From RZZS01 sp964491785 (GTDB taxonomy: Bacteria; Pseudomonadota; Alphaproteobacteria; Micavibrionales; Micavibrionaceae): a DNA stretch of 64,000 bases. The stretch is taken from contig CAZBGS010000004.1 in assembly GCA_964491785.1 (NCBI GenBank), forward strand, positions 62,001 to 126,000, in the 5' to 3' direction. The notes below the pieces were generated by a model. That model was not told the DNA's origin. It searched no databases and saw only the letters and a list, made by a program, of their open reading frames with translations. Positions 18,085 to 26,389 of this stretch are shown piece by piece (within the stretch, counting starts at the first letter, position 1; the number at the start of each line of letters is the position of its first letter). The position numbers were made by a program, and so were the translations under genes.

Positions 18085-19593
18085 TTATCGTTTCATGTAC
18101 TGATTTAAACGCTCTTCCATTTCCGCCGATTTCGATGCCAGCTGGGTGGCGAGGGCCAGGAGCTGCGAGGAGGCGGCTCCGGTTTCCCTCGCGGCTTCCT
18201 GCACTCCGTCAACGTTCTGGGATACCTCTCTGGTGGCCATTGCCGCTTCCTGGACGTTGCGGGCGATTTCCATGGTCGTGGCGGCCTGCTCCTCAATGGC
18301 GGCAGCTATAGAGTTGCTGGCTTCGCTGATCAAATCGATGATTTCACGAATTTCGCCGATAACTTTCACGGTTTCGGTAGTGATTGCCTGCATGCCGCTT
18401 ATCTGTGTAGTGATCTCTTCCGTGGCTCTGGCGGTCTGGGCGGAGAGCGATTTGACTTCGGAGGCGACGACGGCGAAGCCTTTTCCTGCCTCGCCTGCTC
18501 TTGCGGCCTCGATAGTCGCATTCAGCGCCAGGAGGTTAGTCTGTTCGGCGATTTCATTGATCAGGTTTACGACTTCGCCTATCTGCGCCGAGGCGGCATG
18601 CAGGTTCTCAACGGTGGCATTAGTCTGTTTCGCTTTTTCCGAGGCTTCGTTGGCGATCCGGGTGGATTTGGCCACCTGCTGTGAGATTTCCTTGACCGAC
18701 TGGCTCATCTGCTCGGCGGCCGCGGCGACTGTCTGGACGTTGGCCGAGGCTTCTTCAGCGGCTGCGGCTACGGAAACGGCCTGCGAAGAAGATTCTTCGG
18801 CGGCTGCCGAAAGCTGTTGGGCCGTGCTTTTCAATTCTTTGGAAGAATTTGATACTATGCCGGAGACTTCCATCATCTGCTCGGCCAGCTTTTCCTGTTC
18901 TGTAATTACCGCCCAGGTAACCATCGGGCCGATATAATGGCCGGAATTATCGACAATTGCTGTGGCATGGAGATCAAGAATTTCCTTGCCAAGGTGTATC
19001 TTTGAGCGCCAGGGCAAATTTCCGGGATCCGAAACTATCTTACGCTGATGATCCGGTTTTTTGTGGAAACGGTCGATGCAGGTGCCCAGAACCTCTTCAG
19101 GTTTGACCGGCATAACGTGAGCAATGCTTTTGAAGGTGTTAAGGCTGGTTTCATTTACATAGTTGATTTTAAAATGTTCCGGATCGCAAAGCAGAACATT
19201 GACCGGCATCTTGTCGGTCATGATCCTGAGGCGCTCCCTATCGGTGCATACTGACCAGCTCAGGACAAGTTTTTTTATTCTGGAGCCCTTGATATCGCCT
19301 TCGATATGAAGATCGAGAAGTTCGGTTCCAAGACGGATTATCGCGTCATGAGGCAGGTTGGACGGATTTGAAAGCAGTCTTCTGATGCGTTCGGGGTTTT
19401 TATGAAATATGTCGATGCTCTGGCCGATTATATTTTTTCCGTTAACTCCTTTGGGTAAGAGGGCGGAGAGCTTGTCAAGAGTGTTCCTGCTCGCCCTGTT
19501 GGCGTAAGTAATGCGAAAAGTTACCGGGTCGCAAGTCAGGATGTTCGTAGGGATATTGTCGAGAATTTTTTTATTACTGAATAAAAAAAGCAT
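18085..19593 (-). CDS. Soluble methyl-accepting chemotaxis protein with two PAS-like repeats
   Basis: A 502-residue receptor. The N-terminal ~235 residues contain two copies of a PAS-like domain, each with a CDP..F.I.Y.N pattern (ILTCDPVTFRITYAN; VLLCDPEHFKINYVN) and an LG.E.LDLH ending. The C-terminal signalling domain carries the hairpin-tip signature EQTNLLALNATIEAARAGE, which contacts CheA/CheW. No membrane helix is visible, so it is a cytoplasmic sensor, probably of redox, gas or small ligands. The ATG at 19593 with AAGG/TAGG before it is preferred to a GTG two codons upstream. No other chemotaxis gene is in the window. Confidence 0.93.
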   Translation of the reverse strand: MLFLFSNKKILDNIPTNILTCDPVTFRITYANRASRNTLDKLSALLPKGVNGKNIIGQSIDIFHKNPERIRRLLSNPSNLPHDAIIRLGTELLDLHIEGDIKGSRIKKLVLSWSVCTDRERLRIMTDKMPVNVLLCDPEHFKINYVNETSLNTFKSIAHVMPVKPEEVLGTCIDRFHKKPDHQRKIVSDPGNLPWRSKIHLGKEILDLHATAIVDNSGHYIGPMVTWAVITEQEKLAEQMMEVSGIVSNSSKELKSTAQQLSAAAEESSSQAVSVAAAAEEASANVQTVAAAAEQMSQSVKEISQQVAKSTRIANEASEKAKQTNATVENLHAASAQIGEVVNLINEIAEQTNLLALNATIEAARAGEAGKGFAVVASEVKSLSAQTARATEEITTQISGMQAITTETVKVIGEIREIIDLISEASNSIAAAIEEQAATTMEIARNVQEAAMATREVSQNVDGVQEAARETGAASSQLLALATQLASKSAEMEERLNQYMKR

Positions 19594-19680
19594 TTGCACC
19601 TACCTTGAAAAATTACAAGACCAGATTATCCCGGTTTATTACTTTCAGCCAGTGAGTACTTTTAAAATACACTGGTATTT

Positions 19681-20478
19681 TTAACTTGTACCTTGGAGGT
19701 CAAATATAATTCTATGAAAAGGATAGCCTTTATCGGGCAGGTATTCCTTGTGGATGATCTTGGCTTCTTTTTTCAGTCGGATGACAAGCCTTGTTCCTTT
19801 CCCGTCTTCGGCAGGTCTGGCCAACCAGGCCGTCACCAGAGGTGTTTGCGCCGAGTACCATTTTTCCGGGGCCTCCCAGGCGGCGTCGGGAAGGTTGATA
19901 AAAACCATTTTTTCCTTGTTATCTATTTCAATATCAATTCTGGTTTCACCGGTTGAATCAAATACCACTCTCGTGAAATTCTTATGCTCGCCAAGGCGTA
20001 TCTTTTTGACCGTGGCGATTGTCGTTTCCATTTTCGGGCGAGTGGCCTTTGCGTCCGGCGTCTGCCTGACGCGCAAGGCTTTGCCAATCGCCGATTTCGG
20101 AACCGGTCTGGGAGGTGCGGAAAAAGCAGGGCCTCCGGCAGGTTCGCAGTTCGCCAGAAATTCTTCCAACTCTCCGGCGCGGGTTTCGGGATTGAATATC
20201 TCTGCATTGCTGGTATCGGCAAGCTGCAAGGGTTCGTCGTCGACCTTGATTATCTTGAGCGAACGGCTTTTCATCATGCGCTTGCCGACAGAAGCCGAGC
20301 CTGTTTCCTCGATGCCAAAAGAGAGAAGGCACTCACTGCCGCATTTCTTTTCCATGACAGGTTTCTTTTGCCCGGCGGTGCGTCCGGGCGCTTCAGCACC
20401 GGCAAGGGCCAATAGCGGAAGAAGTATCGAAACCCCGGACAGAGCCGCCAGAAAGAGGAAGGAGTAGTTTCTAGACAT
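19681..20478 (-). CDS. Secreted protein with AMIN-like domain
   Basis: A 265-residue exported protein. The signal peptide covers about the first 27 residues (ending LLALAGAEA). A low-complexity, proline-containing linker follows. The C-terminal ~110 residues (from ATVKKIRLGEHKNFTRVVFD) have the alternating pattern of AMIN-type domains, which bind cell wall or envelope polymers; the repeated R.V.D/R.V.IR pattern and the final HRIIFDL fit. Two cysteines near residues 46-50 may form a disulfide. It lies upstream of the chemotaxis receptor on the same strand, 87 bases apart. Function unknown, probably envelope-related. Confidence 0.72.
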   Translation of the reverse strand: MSRNYSFLFLAALSGVSILLPLLALAGAEAPGRTAGQKKPVMEKKCGSECLLSFGIEETGSASVGKRMMKSRSLKIIKVDDEPLQLADTSNAEIFNPETRAGELEEFLANCEPAGGPAFSAPPRPVPKSAIGKALRVRQTPDAKATRPKMETTIATVKKIRLGEHKNFTRVVFDSTGETRIDIEIDNKEKMVFINLPDAAWEAPEKWYSAQTPLVTAWLARPAEDGKGTRLVIRLKKEAKIIHKEYLPDKGYPFHRIIFDLQGTS

Positions 20479-20646
20479 TTTAATTCGAGAGGCAGATGTT
20501 TTCCTTATAATGATGAATCCACTAACGACTTCCGGTCAAGAGGCAAGAGGCTATAAATATTTATCTTCCAGTTTTTTATAAAATATGTCTATTTTAAAAC
20601 ATGGAAACGAAAAAGCCAGATATGGGTAACACATTTGTCGGCCTGC

Positions 20647-20734
20647 GAACCTCCTGGTTCCTTGGTTGCGGCTATGTGTATTCATCTGAAGGCTGACGTT
20701 TCCATTTTCGATCAGCCTTAAAGAGAAGGCTGAT
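20647..20734 (+). promoter_or_regulatory. Hairpin-rich leader before the MFS gene
   Basis: The 318-base gap before the transporter contains a GAACC/GGTTC hairpin (20647-20660) and three complementary segments: AAGGCTGA at 20689-20696, TCAGCCTT at 20712-20719 and AAGGCTGA again at 20726-20733. The middle one can pair with either outer one; the downstream pairing is a 9-base stem with a 6-base loop (20711-20734). Mutually exclusive stems ahead of a gene are typical of RNA switches, but no known riboswitch core or T-run was seen. The rest of the gap (20479-20640) is AT-rich and probably holds divergent promoters. Confidence 0.35.
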
Positions 20735-20796
20735 ATTCCCCCGCATAACATGCCAAAGAAATCTGCCTTCCCTTTTATTAACGGGAAATAAAGCAG

Positions 20797-22005
20797 ATGA
20801 AAAAAGTTATAGCAAATAAGAATATTAGACTGATAGAGCTACACACGATCCTGATAAACGGGATGTTCATCATTCCGGTGCTGGTTCCTTATTACCAGCA
20901 GGTGATCGGGCTTTCGTTTCAGGACTTCCTTATAGGGGAGGCTGCTTTTGCTGCTGTGGTGCTGCTGCTGGAAGTGCCTTCGGGGTGGCTGTCCGACGTA
21001 TGGAAAAGGAAATATGTACTTGCGCTTGGCGGGATATTCGATGCAGCGGGTTTTGCGATACTGTTGTATGCGGACAGTCTTGCCATGACGATACTCGCCC
21101 AGGTGATAATCGGTGTGGCCATCAGCCTGTTTTCAGGCACCAACTCGGCATTGCTCTACGACTCCCTGATCGAAAGCGGACAGGAGAAAGAGTTCGGAAG
21201 GCTGGAAGGGAGGCGCAGTGGTTTCGGCATGTACGCTATCGCCATTGCCTCGATAATTGGTGGCCTGATGTATGCCGTTTCTCCGAAATTGCCGATCTAT
21301 GCAAGCATTGCGACGCAGGCTCTTACGATTGCCGTCTCGCTGGCGATGAAAGAGCCGCAGCGGCATAAAAGCGCCGTGCAGGGCCATCCGATTGCGGACA
21401 TGCTTGCGACCATGCGTTATGCCCTGCACGGACATGTGGAAGTCGGATTCATACTGCTGTTTTCCGCGGCGCTGTTCTGCGGGACGAAGCTGAATATGTG
21501 GATTCAGCAGCCTTACTATATGGAACTGGGAATTCCCGAGGCGTGGTTCGGGGCGCTGATGGCGGCGGGCTTCGCCACAGGGGGGCTTTCAAGCCATTTC
21601 GGCCACCTGATGTTTCGCGGAAAGAGCAATATCAGCGCGCTGGCCTGGGTGTGGGCGTTTGCGATAACGGTCTGCCTTGGGGCGGCGGTTATCGTCGGCA
21701 TGCACGGCATCGTGTTGCTGATGGCGGGGGGAAGCCTGATTTACGGGCTTGCTATGCCGAGAATTCAGGAAGCGATAAACATACGCGTCGGTTCCGAGCG
21801 CAGGGCGACGATACTTTCGACCGCAAGCCTGCTTCAGCAGCTGGCCTTCATTCCGATGGGAGTATTGATAGGTGCGCTGGTGGATAGCGGCGGCGCTGGC
21901 GCCGGGCTGTTCGGCGTTGCCTCGTGGCTTGCCGCGTCAGGAGCATTTCTGGCTCTCTGGGCTTTGGGGAGGAGCAGGAATAAGTCGCCTGCGGTGGCAG
22001 GATAG
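20797..22005 (+). CDS. Major facilitator superfamily transporter
   Basis: A 402-residue membrane protein with about 12 predicted helices. The MFS loop motif appears as GWLSDVWKRKYVLALGG between helices 2 and 3 (the family G..aDr.grr pattern), and SALLYDSLIESGQEKEF lies in the next cytoplasmic loop. This loop and the DSLIESG segment resemble the group of MFS proteins annotated as putative efflux or antibiotic-resistance carriers; the substrate is unknown. It starts after a structured leader and is convergent with the MscS gene, four bases apart. Confidence 0.88.
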   Translation: MKKVIANKNIRLIELHTILINGMFIIPVLVPYYQQVIGLSFQDFLIGEAAFAAVVLLLEVPSGWLSDVWKRKYVLALGGIFDAAGFAILLYADSLAMTILAQVIIGVAISLFSGTNSALLYDSLIESGQEKEFGRLEGRRSGFGMYAIAIASIIGGLMYAVSPKLPIYASIATQALTIAVSLAMKEPQRHKSAVQGHPIADMLATMRYALHGHVEVGFILLFSAALFCGTKLNMWIQQPYYMELGIPEAWFGALMAAGFATGGLSSHFGHLMFRGKSNISALAWVWAFAITVCLGAAVIVGMHGIVLLMAGGSLIYGLAMPRIQEAINIRVGSERRATILSTASLLQQLAFIPMGVLIGALVDSGGAGAGLFGVASWLAASGAFLALWALGRSRNKSPAVAG

Positions 22006-22009
22006 CGGG

Positions 22010-22894
22010 CTACTTGCCATCCCGTTTCAGCCGCCACGCGTAAGAGAGAAGGTCGCTGGTGATTTCACTGGCGATTTGCGCGGCCTGCAGCGTGGGCACC
22101 AGCATACGTACAGTAAGTATGATATGTGAGGAATCTGTAGTTTTCATAAAGAAATGAGGTTCGGGGTCGGGAAGGTCGACCCCGGACTTTCTCTCGACCC
22201 TGCGGTTGAATTTGACCGCCTCGTCTTTCAGGGGGGCGAAGATTTTGAGGCTTGTTTCCTTGAGCCTGTCCATCAATGCCTGCGGGTCGTAAGCGCCGCC
22301 GTCGACTGAAACCGGAACCGAAAGGTTAACATACTGCTTGGTGAAAGTAAGGTTTTCAACATTGGCGCTCAGGAAGACGCTGTTGGGAACGATAAAGGTC
22401 TGGCCTGTGAACTGATAGGTTCCTCCGGAGATGTCCACTTCCTGAAGGCGTACGGCGAAGGCGTCCATGTCGGTAACCTCGCCGGAGATGCCTGAGACCG
22501 TAATCCAGTTGCCGACCTTGAAGGGTCTTGTGCTGGTGCGCAGCAAGCCGCCGGTGAAGCACATGATGTATTCCTTGGTGGCGATCACCATGGCGACAAC
22601 AAAGGCGGTAAGGGAGAAGGCCAAAGTCTGGATCTGTGGCGCCCAGATAAAGATCAGGCCGACTATCAGGGCGATCCATACCGTGTTTCTGATGCTGGTA
22701 AGCCATCTGCGCTGATCCTTGCTGAGGATTTCCTCGCGCCCGCGAACGACCCTTATCAGCAGGTGGCGCAGGACGAGAAGAGCGGTTACCAGTATCAGGC
22801 TGGTCAGTATGCCGCTGATCAGATACTGTCCATGAGTAAGGTCGAGGAAAAAAGAAAAGTCACCTTTGGTACTTGTCGCCGAAGAAGCCTGCAT
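22010..22894 (-). CDS. MscS-family mechanosensitive channel
   Basis: A 294-residue protein: three predicted membrane helices (about 20-45, 70-90, 92-115) and a cytoplasmic MscS beta domain, with FKVGNWITVSGISGEVTDMD and the typical VPNSVF.S.NVENLT segment. Such channels open on membrane tension and release solutes during hypo-osmotic shock. The ATG at 22894 with AAAGGG before it is preferred over the longer frame to 22933. Pore helix 3 is less Gly/Ala-patterned than in E. coli MscS, so conductance may differ. Confidence 0.88.
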   Translation of the reverse strand: MQASSATSTKGDFSFFLDLTHGQYLISGILTSLILVTALLVLRHLLIRVVRGREEILSKDQRRWLTSIRNTVWIALIVGLIFIWAPQIQTLAFSLTAFVVAMVIATKEYIMCFTGGLLRTSTRPFKVGNWITVSGISGEVTDMDAFAVRLQEVDISGGTYQFTGQTFIVPNSVFLSANVENLTFTKQYVNLSVPVSVDGGAYDPQALMDRLKETSLKIFAPLKDEAVKFNRRVERKSGVDLPDPEPHFFMKTTDSSHIILTVRMLVPTLQAAQIASEITSDLLSYAWRLKRDGK

Positions 22895-23024
22895 GCCTGC
22901 CCTTTCATTAAAAGACGCAGGCGAGACTAGCAAAAATATACAGACTGATACAGACCTAAAAACAATACAGATTATACAACATTAAACAGGTGCGATTTGG
23001 AGGAAAGTGGATGATGCTGAACCG

Positions 23025-23092
23025 TTCCCTTCATTCCCGCAGCACGCCGTCAGGCGGGCATGACGTGATTCAACCTAAATCATCAATGCTAT
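23025..23092. repeat. Dispersed intergenic repeat, copy A
   Basis: A non-coding stretch between the MscS and OB-fold genes. It shares TTCCC-TCAT then GCACGCCGTCAGGCG with copy C (54750-54816), and GGGCATGACGTGATTCAACCTAAATC-type sequence with copy B (34742-34850). CCCGC..GCGGG arms allow a hairpin. Found only between genes, so it is a REP-like or small palindromic element rather than a gene part. Confidence 0.6.
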
Positions 23093-23099
23093 AATGCGT

Positions 23100-23480
23100 C
23101 TAACGCCCGAGCACCATTTCGCCGTAAGAGGAGGAAAAATGTATGCGCCAGGCATTGACTTCCGGCCTGAGAGCACTGGCGTCGAATTCCCCAACCACCG
23201 TTATCCGGTCGCCGACCTGGATGATGTTGTCCATTCTGCTGATGTCAAGTTCATCGACGTTTACAATCAGACTATCGGCACCGGTATTAAGGGTAATTTC
23301 ATTGCCGAAAAACCTTTCGACTTCTCCGGTCACCTGAATCCAGTTGCCGCGGGCTCCTCTTTTTTCGTAGAAAAATAACCCCGGAGGATAGGGCTGCATC
23401 TCTGTGGCAAACGAGATGCGGGGAGTATTTCCTGCGATGATCACGGTGGCGGCGATCAGTATCAATGAAATGATTTTCAT
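23100..23480 (-). CDS. Secreted OB-fold protein
   Basis: A 126-residue exported protein: signal peptide (MKIISLILIAATVIIAG onward), then a compact beta domain with IQVTGEVERFFGNEITL, ADSLIVNVDELD and VGDRITVVGEFD. This resembles small periplasmic OB-fold (BOF-like) proteins that bind cations or small ligands. The ATG at 23480 follows GGGAGATGG. Convergent and separated from the MscS gene by repeat copy A. The ligand is unknown. Confidence 0.7.
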   Translation of the reverse strand: MKIISLILIAATVIIAGNTPRISFATEMQPYPPGLFFYEKRGARGNWIQVTGEVERFFGNEITLNTGADSLIVNVDELDISRMDNIIQVGDRITVVGEFDASALRPEVNAWRIHFSSSYGEMVLGR

Positions 23481-23561
23481 ACCATCTCCCAAAGAATTGA
23501 GTTTTCTCCAACCTTTGAATAAAGGGAGAGATCCGCCGCTTGCCGGGGTTTTCTGCTTAAA

Positions 23562-23975
23562 TCATACCTTGCGGTCGAAAGATTTCATCAAGGCTTCCTG
23601 CATTTCTTCTTCGGTTCTGATGACCATCAGGTTTGCCTTATAGGCAAGTTCGGCGATCTTCAGATTTACGGCCTCTTCGGCGAGGCTGACATTCGGGACG
23701 CCGATATTGCCTTCGCTGTCGGCAAAAGGGGAGTCCGGGTCGAAGGCGGGAACGAAGGCGGGATCCTTGGTGTATGTCACGGTATGGACGCCCAGAGAGT
23801 TGCCGTTTCGGTCGGCGACGGTCACCTGCTGCACTGTTTTCGGGGAATACGGAGGCTTGCCGCCTTCCTCGAGAGAGCCGGTGGTGGCGAAGTTGGCGAT
23901 ATTCGAAGCGCTCGCCCCCAGCCTCTTCATGCTGGCGGCAAGGCCGGAAATCGCGGTAGAAATAGCATTAATCAT
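23562..23975 (-). CDS. Flagellar rod-like protein (FlgC-type), orphan
   Basis: A 137-residue protein of the flagellar axial family. The N-terminus (INAISTAISGLAASMKRLGASASNIAN) is the conserved coiled rod/hook start, and the C-terminus (VNLKIAELAYKANLMVIRTEEEMQEAL) is the matching end helix. The size and VSLAEEAVNL fit FlgC, a proximal rod protein. No other flagellar gene is nearby, so this may be a paralogue outside the main flagellar clusters. Flagellar-type rods are exported by the flagellar type III system, and no signal peptide is present. Confidence 0.8.
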   Translation of the reverse strand: MINAISTAISGLAASMKRLGASASNIANFATTGSLEEGGKPPYSPKTVQQVTVADRNGNSLGVHTVTYTKDPAFVPAFDPDSPFADSEGNIGVPNVSLAEEAVNLKIAELAYKANLMVIRTEEEMQEALMKSFDRKV

Positions 23976-24038
23976 TTTTTTATAATATCATGGGAAAAGT
24001 TAAGAGGTCTTTAGGCTTCAAAGAGAAAGTTTGCTTCC

Positions 24039-24512
24039 ATGCGTCCTTTTATTTATACCCTTGGAATTGTTGGAATTATACTTTTTTCGGCGGGCGATGC
24101 CCTTGCCGCCAAACCCTGGATTTTTGGCTGGTGGCCGGGGCATTTTGAAAGACTGAATTTCGAAAAGCCCTATCTGTACGAGGGAAAACTGCCGCATAAC
24201 TCGCAGTGGGATCATGATATCTGGCAGCCCCAGGACTGGATCGTTCAGAGGCAGGACGGCGTGAGCCTTATCCAAAGCTGGTATGTCTCGGGGATAATTG
24301 CGAAGCAGTATGTGAGGAACGATGTTCCGGTGCTTGCGGTCGGGCCGGCTTTTTATCATCTGGGCGGGCATGACAAGCAGCGGGTGATGCAGACCATCGA
24401 TAACGTTTATCAGATCACTTCCAGAAAAGAAAACGGCATTTTCCAGCTTCGGGACAGCCGGAGCGGAGATTATATCGGCCTTTATTCAAGCCACGGTCTG
24501 ATGCTTCAATAG
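24039..24512 (+). CDS. Secreted protein of unknown function
   Basis: A 157-residue protein with a signal peptide (hydrophobic TLGIVGIILFSAGDALA, probable cleavage after LAA). The mature part is rich in Trp, Tyr and His, starting with KPWIFGWWPGHFERL, and looks like a compact globular periplasmic or surface domain. No family recognised. Its 3' end overlaps the EamA gene by 27 bases in convergent orientation. No partner gene is evident. Confidence 0.7.
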   Translation: MRPFIYTLGIVGIILFSAGDALAAKPWIFGWWPGHFERLNFEKPYLYEGKLPHNSQWDHDIWQPQDWIVQRQDGVSLIQSWYVSGIIAKQYVRNDVPVLAVGPAFYHLGGHDKQRVMQTIDNVYQITSRKENGIFQLRDSRSGDYIGLYSSHGLMLQ

Positions 24513-25409
24513 CGTTTCCTGTTTTTTCCGTTCACGGAACAAGATGAACAGATTGCTGGCGACGACGATGATGCCGCCGGCAATCACCGGCCATCCCGGA
24601 ACGTATGACCAGACAATGAGGTCGAAAAGCAAAGCCCAGATCAATCCGGTATAGTTCATCGGAGCAACCTGCGCCGGGGAGGCGTATTTGAAGGCCATGG
24701 TCAAGGCGATCTGAGCGAATGTTCCCGATATGGCGACACCAGCTATCATCCACAGATCTGCCGCCTCCGGAGTTTCCCAGACGAGAGGGAGAAGAAATGC
24801 CGTGCCTGCCGAGCCGATCAGCAGGAAATAGAAAACCACAGTAAAAGGGTGTTCTGTCTTGCCCAGCGAGCGCAGGCAAATCCCGATGACAGCCTGCGTA
24901 AGTGCTGCCGCAAGAGCGATTGCCGCGCCTTCCAGAGTTATCTGGCCCGATGGCTCGGCCATCAGAGCAACACCGAAGAATCCAACGAGAATGGCGCTCC
25001 AGCGGTATATGCCAATGCGTTCATTGAGAAATAATATTCCCATTACCGGCATGATCAGAGAGGTTGTAAAAAGAAATACGGTTGTCTCCGACAAGGGCAT
25101 GAGGTGGAAAGCGGAAAAAGTCAGCAAAAGGCCGATGGTTCCTATGATGCCTCTTGTCAGATGCGCTAGCGGGCGTTTCGTTCTGGTGAGTGAGGTTTTC
25201 CGCGAAAGTAGCAGCCATGTTCCCATGCCCGCAAAACCGATGGCGTTACGAAAGAAGGTGATTTCAATCGTATGATATTCTGCCTCACCCAGAAGCTTGG
25301 CGAACAGCTGCATAAGCGCCAGCAGAAAAAAGGCGGACAGTCCCAGCAGCATTCCGAATACGGGAAGGTCTTTATGCTGTGCGTTCGCATGAGGTGTCGT
25401 TGTTTTCAC
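24486..25409 (-). CDS. EamA/RhaT-type drug-metabolite exporter
   Basis: A 307-residue inner-membrane protein with about ten helices in two EamA repeats. Conserved features are RNAIGFAG after helix 1, the mid-protein SALIGF-like block and the second EamA repeat beginning ALAAALTQAVIG. It probably exports small metabolites such as amino-acid derivatives. The start is a GTG at 25409 overlapping the stop of the upstream EamA gene (GTGA), with GAGG before it; the longer frame to 25541 lies inside the neighbour. The two genes look like a duplication. Confidence 0.88.
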   Translation of the reverse strand: MKTTTPHANAQHKDLPVFGMLLGLSAFFLLALMQLFAKLLGEAEYHTIEITFFRNAIGFAGMGTWLLLSRKTSLTRTKRPLAHLTRGIIGTIGLLLTFSAFHLMPLSETTVFLFTTSLIMPVMGILFLNERIGIYRWSAILVGFFGVALMAEPSGQITLEGAAIALAAALTQAVIGICLRSLGKTEHPFTVVFYFLLIGSAGTAFLLPLVWETPEAADLWMIAGVAISGTFAQIALTMAFKYASPAQVAPMNYTGLIWALLFDLIVWSYVPGWPVIAGGIIVVASNLFILFRERKKQETLLKHQTVA

Positions 25410-26317
25410 GATTCCGCCTCGGGTTCGCTGCTCGCGGAAAGTTTGCGGGCTGCCGCCCTTCTTTCCCGGTAGAGGACTATCAGATTGCTTATGATGATGA
25501 TCGCCGCGCCGGCGTAGATCGAGGGCGGGGGAATATAACAAACGACCAGATCCATCAGGGTGACCCAGAGAAGGCCCAGGTAAGACACGGGGGCGACAAC
25601 GGCTGCCGGAGCGAGAAAGAAGGCCTTGGTGACCGCTATCTGGGTAAAGAGGGCAAAAACGCCGGTAAGCAGCAGGTAGAGGGCGCTGGCAAGCGTCGGC
25701 CAGTTCCAGACGAAAGGAAGAAAAGGCAGCATCAGGACTGCCGAAATCAGCGAGAAGTAAAAAATGGTGACATAAGGGTCTTCGGTTCGGCCCATTATCC
25801 GGAGAACCAGCATAACCGAGGCTTGTCCGGCCGCCGCTCCCAATCCGGCCAAGCCGCCCGGAAGCGAACTGATGGTGCCCGGCTGCAAGATCACGAGGAT
25901 TCCCCCGAACCCGGCCAGTATCGCCGTTGTCCGGTATATGCCAACCTTTTCCTTAAGCAGCGGCCACGAAAGCGCGGCGACGATAAGCGGAGAGCTGAAC
26001 AGGAGACTCTGGGCCTCGGTGAGCGGCAAGAGGATAAAAGCGTAGAAGGTGAGAACCATGGTTACGGTTCCGGCCACTGCGCGCATGAGCTGCCTTTTGT
26101 AATTAATTTTTTTAAGTCTTGCCGCCTCGCCTCTGGCCGCGAACCAAATGCCGATAAACACGGTGATTAACAGGGAGCGCCAGAATGTGATTTCAAGAGC
26201 ATGATGATACTGGCCGGACAGCTTTACGCTCAGGCCGACGAAGGCGAACATCAGCGAACACGCCAGCGCATAGACGACGCCGGCAACGATATGGTCTTTG
26301 GATGGTGAGTTGCTCAT
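25406..26317 (-). CDS. EamA/RhaT-type drug-metabolite exporter (paralogue)
   Basis: A 303-residue protein with the same two-repeat EamA organisation and about ten membrane helices, similar in pattern to the next gene (FWRSLLIT, PLTEAQSLLFSSPLIV, EKVGIYR). The ATG at 26317 with AAGAAGG before it is preferred to the upstream frame start. Both genes overlap by four bases and are probably an operon of paralogues. Substrate unknown. It lies 72 bases from the end of ilvC, so some read-through is possible but no link to branched-chain amino acids is shown. Confidence 0.88.
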   Translation of the reverse strand: MSNSPSKDHIVAGVVYALACSLMFAFVGLSVKLSGQYHHALEITFWRSLLITVFIGIWFAARGEAARLKKINYKRQLMRAVAGTVTMVLTFYAFILLPLTEAQSLLFSSPLIVAALSWPLLKEKVGIYRTTAILAGFGGILVILQPGTISSLPGGLAGLGAAAGQASVMLVLRIMGRTEDPYVTIFYFSLISAVLMLPFLPFVWNWPTLASALYLLLTGVFALFTQIAVTKAFFLAPAAVVAPVSYLGLLWVTLMDLVVCYIPPPSIYAGAAIIIISNLIVLYRERRAAARKLSASSEPEAES

Positions 26318-26389
26318 GCTGCAAGCCTTCTTATGCAAAAAGGGCGGAATTTCCACCCCGCCCCTTTGATACGATCTAAATAACGGGTG

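Noticed and set aside
20551..20751. Minus-strand ORF in the leader before the MFS gene
   Set aside because: It covers the inverted repeats and has no ribosome site or family; a structured leader explains the region better.
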